Shown: piece after piece, positions 5,952-7,866 of the stretch
Position numbering within the stretch: position 1 is the stretch's first letter
Layout of the letters: each line of letters begins with the position of its first letter
NCBI GenBank assembly: GCA_944390505.1
Contig: CALXQF010000057.1
Location: forward strand, 1-7,866
Origin: an uncultured Clostridia bacterium
GTDB taxonomy: Bacteria > Bacillota > Clostridia > TANB77 > CAG-508
Reading direction: 5' to 3'
DNA: 7,866 nucleotides
Made by a program: the position numbers and the translations under genes
The notes under the pieces: model-generated
Database searches by the model: none
What the model saw: only the letters and a program-made list of their open reading frames with translations
What the model was told of the DNA's origin: nothing

Positions 5952-7031
5952 TTATTCTTTATTTTCTGAAATATGTTGTATATAGATATCTTGTGTCGGA
6001 TTAGCAAGCCTAATTCCCTCTGTCTCTATAATATTTAACACCATCTCATTGACATTTGTTCTAAATTTTAAAAAATCATCATATGTAATAATTGGTGTAT
6101 ACATTGCTACTGTAATATTAATACCGTCTGTTAAAATACTATTACATTCTACTTGTATACTATCTTTCATCACATCTTTATCATGGCTTAATGCAAATCT
6201 CATTCTTTTCATGATTTTTTCTACCGTTTCTGTATTTGTATTGAGTGGTAATTTTAAATTAAAACTATATCTTCGTTTTTCCATTTTTGCAAAATTGATA
6301 ATAGATTCTTCTGCTAATTTTGAATTTTGAATGGTTACAATTGTATCTTCTGATGTTTTAATTCTAGTACTTCTAAAAGTAATATCTACTACTGCTCCCT
6401 CATATTCTTTTGTTTTAATCCAATCACCAATCACAAATGGCTTATCTAAAAGTAATGCTGCTCCTCCAAATATATTTTCTGCAAAATCTTGTGCAGCAAG
6501 TGCAATTACAACGCTTCCTAGTCCTAATCCTGCTATTAGTCCATTTAAATTAATATTGAATTCTGCTAATATTAAAATTCCAGCACCTATATAAACAATA
6601 GCTTTAGACAACTTACTAAGAAAATTAACTAAAGTTTGGTTTCCTCCAACTTTACTGCTTTTTTCTACCTTTTGCATTAAAATAGAATTTGGTGCAAAAA
6701 TATTTGCAATTCCCTTTGCAGTTAAACAAATCAACGCAATTTTTAAAATTTTATAAATCACCTGCATTACATCATTTGGTAAATTTAATATCAAAATTCC
6801 TAAATAAATACCTAATAAAATAAATCCTGCTTTTAAAGGATGATAAAAGGCATTTTCCTTAATTTTCTTTTTGTCTTTTTCCTTCCACTTAAAAATTTTA
6901 ATAACCAAATAAGAAAGAAAGGAACTTAACAAGCAAAATACAATAACAATTACAAACGCAATTAAAATATCGATGATTTTTTCTTGTGTCATATTTTGAA
7001 AAAATTGAATCATACTATTAATTTGTTCCAT
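5952..7031 (-). CDS. Small-conductance mechanosensitive channel, MscS family
   Basis: MscS channels open under membrane tension and release solutes after osmotic downshock. I start at ATG 7031 (MEQINSM, 359 residues), which has AAAAGGAG at a good distance; the TTG at 7055 in the same frame lies upstream of that site. Hydrophobic segments at about 20-46, 66-84, 91-112 and 143-160 precede the pore helix (about 163-190) with its Gly/Ala-rich GLIAGLGLGSVVIALAAQD. The conserved FGGAALLLDKPFVIGDWI follows at about 188-205, then the soluble beta and C-terminal domains. E. coli MscS has three membrane segments; this protein has about five, as in longer family members. The start overlaps the trmB end by 14 bases, so the two are co-transcribed and probably translationally coupled. 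The stop is followed 11 bases later by the splB hairpin. Confidence 0.93.
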   Translation of the reverse strand: MEQINSMIQFFQNMTQEKIIDILIAFVIVIVFCLLSSFLSYLVIKIFKWKEKDKKKIKENAFYHPLKAGFILLGIYLGILILNLPNDVMQVIYKILKIALICLTAKGIANIFAPNSILMQKVEKSSKVGGNQTLVNFLSKLSKAIVYIGAGILILAEFNINLNGLIAGLGLGSVVIALAAQDFAENIFGGAALLLDKPFVIGDWIKTKEYEGAVVDITFRSTRIKTSEDTIVTIQNSKLAEESIINFAKMEKRRYSFNLKLPLNTNTETVEKIMKRMRFALSHDKDVMKDSIQVECNSILTDGINITVAMYTPIITYDDFLKFRTNVNEMVLNIIETEGIRLANPTQDIYIQHISENKE

Positions 7032-7701
7032 TGATTTCTCCTTTTCTTTGAGCAATAAGAGCTTTAATCAAAATTCCTTGCTCTGTAAACATTTTTTCAT
7101 GTTCTGTTTCAATATTCTCCCAAAAGCTTTGCTCTTCTCTTAGATTTCTTGTTAATTTTTCAATTTTAAAACCACTCTGCTCAAAATAATGAATGCTTTC
7201 TTCAAATAAATTAGCATTATCTGTTTTAAAATAAATTTTTCCTTCTGGTTTTAAAAACATTTTATAATGTTCTAGTTGTTTTGGATAAGTTAATCTTTTT
7301 TTGTGATGTTTTCCTCTTGGCCATGGATTACAAAAATTAATATAAATTCCATCTGCTACATCATATTCATTTAATATTAAAAAAATACGTTCAATATCAA
7401 AACGAGTTAATATCACATTATCAATTGACTTATTTGCCTCTTTATAAACTTGTTCTATTTTTCTTTTTGCCAACCCAAGCATGGGGTCAACAAGGTCAAT
7501 TGCTAGATAATTATTTTCTGGGTGTCTTACTGCCATTTGTGCAATAAAACTACCTTTGCCACATCCTAATTCCACAAAAAATGGTGCATTTGGATTTTGA
7601 TATTCTTTTTTCCATTTTCCAATTAATTCTTCTGGATGTTCTCTATAAAACCTACTTTCCTCTAATTCTTTTCTTGCCCATGGCTTATATCGAATTCGCA
7701 T
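7018..7701 (-). CDS. trmB: tRNA (guanine-N7)-methyltransferase
   Basis: TrmB methylates N7 of guanine 46 in the variable loop of tRNAs, using S-adenosylmethionine. The 227-residue product starts at ATG 7701 (MRIRYKPWARKELE, the usual beginning of TrmB), with AAAAGGAG just upstream. The frame is open further up to 7785, but that extension covers both predicted -10 boxes and does not resemble the family. Visible motifs are the SAM-binding VELGCGKGSF (43-52), YLAIDLV, the signature NFCNPWPRGKHHKKRL (122-137), FKTDN (158-162) and TEHEKMF (199-205). The signature has Asn where many homologues have Asp (PDPWP versus CNPWP). It heads the trmB-mscS-splB cluster; the last 14 bases overlap mscS. Confidence 0.95.
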   Translation of the reverse strand: MRIRYKPWARKELEESRFYREHPEELIGKWKKEYQNPNAPFFVELGCGKGSFIAQMAVRHPENNYLAIDLVDPMLGLAKRKIEQVYKEANKSIDNVILTRFDIERIFLILNEYDVADGIYINFCNPWPRGKHHKKRLTYPKQLEHYKMFLKPEGKIYFKTDNANLFEESIHYFEQSGFKIEKLTRNLREEQSFWENIETEHEKMFTEQGILIKALIAQRKGEINGTN

Positions 7702-7756
7702 ATTTCTCCTTTTACTCTTTATATTATCTTTTATCTCTTCTGCATTTTGCACTTTT

Positions 7757-7785
7757 ATTTTATCATAAATTTTATGAGTATACAA
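7757..7785 (-). promoter_or_regulatory. Downstream sigma-A-like promoter of trmB
   Basis: On the minus strand, TTGTAT (7780-7785), 17 bases, TAAAAT (7757-7762), with TG one base before the -10 (extended -10 type). The leader to the trmB ATG would be about 50 bases. Confidence 0.5.
7763..7777. promoter_or_regulatory. 15-base palindrome in the trmB promoter region
   Basis: TCATAAA-T-TTTATGA is a perfect inverted repeat around one central base. It fills the space between the boxes of the downstream promoter and covers the expected start of the upstream one. It could be an operator, but AT-rich palindromes also arise by chance. Confidence 0.35.
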
Positions 7786-7805
7786 TATGTGTCATACTTT
7801 GTCGA
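7777..7805 (-). promoter_or_regulatory. Upstream sigma-A-like promoter of trmB
   Basis: On the minus strand, TCGACA (7800-7805), 17 bases, TATACT (7777-7782). Its boxes are about as close to consensus as those of the downstream promoter it overlaps. I cannot say which is used. Confidence 0.5.
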
Positions 7806-7866
7806 CATTTTTTCAAAAGAATTTATTTGTAAACATTGTTATTTTTTTTGTTTTATTATACAATAG

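Noticed and set aside
7702..7785. N-terminal extension of TrmB by 28 residues
   Set aside because: The proper ribosome binding site and the conserved N-terminus are at 7701, and both predicted -10 boxes lie in or at the extension.

Overview
The window is very AT-rich, and every gene I can support lies on the minus strand, so transcription runs from right to left. A spore photoproduct lyase homologue, a class D-like sortase beside a thioester-domain surface protein, AAGGAG-type ribosome binding sites and sigma-A-like promoters point to a spore-forming, Gram-positive, low-GC bacterium, most likely a Clostridia-type Bacillota. I cannot name the species.

Right block (4902-7866): trmB (tRNA guanine-N7 methyltransferase), a MscS-type mechanosensitive channel and splB (spore photoproduct lyase) form a likely operon. 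trmB and mscS overlap by 14 bases. Two overlapping sigma-A-like promoters and a 15-base palindrome precede trmB. Between mscS and splB sits an 18-bp RNA stem that holds the splB start codon, with the ribosome binding site in its loop.

Middle block (4338-4900): a self-contained unit with a consensus promoter, a direct repeat at the predicted transcription start, one unrecognised 138-residue gene of clearly higher GC than its neighbours, and two back-to-back hairpins after its stop. It looks like an acquired single-gene cassette.

Signalling block (1607-4284): an OmpR-family response regulator and a membrane histidine kinase form one operon. The promoter-like element in front of it (TTCACA, 5 bases, GACATAA, 8 bases, a -10 box) recurs with identical spacing just after the kinase gene. 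There it precedes a ribosome binding site, a 46-codon frame broken by three in-frame TAA codons, and an intrinsic terminator. This small, possibly co-regulated unit is the least explained part of the window.

Left block (1-1542): a sortase gene with a good promoter and a leader of about 200 bases, followed by the start of a secreted thioester-domain protein that is the probable sortase substrate. That gene runs off the left edge, so its sorting signal is not visible.
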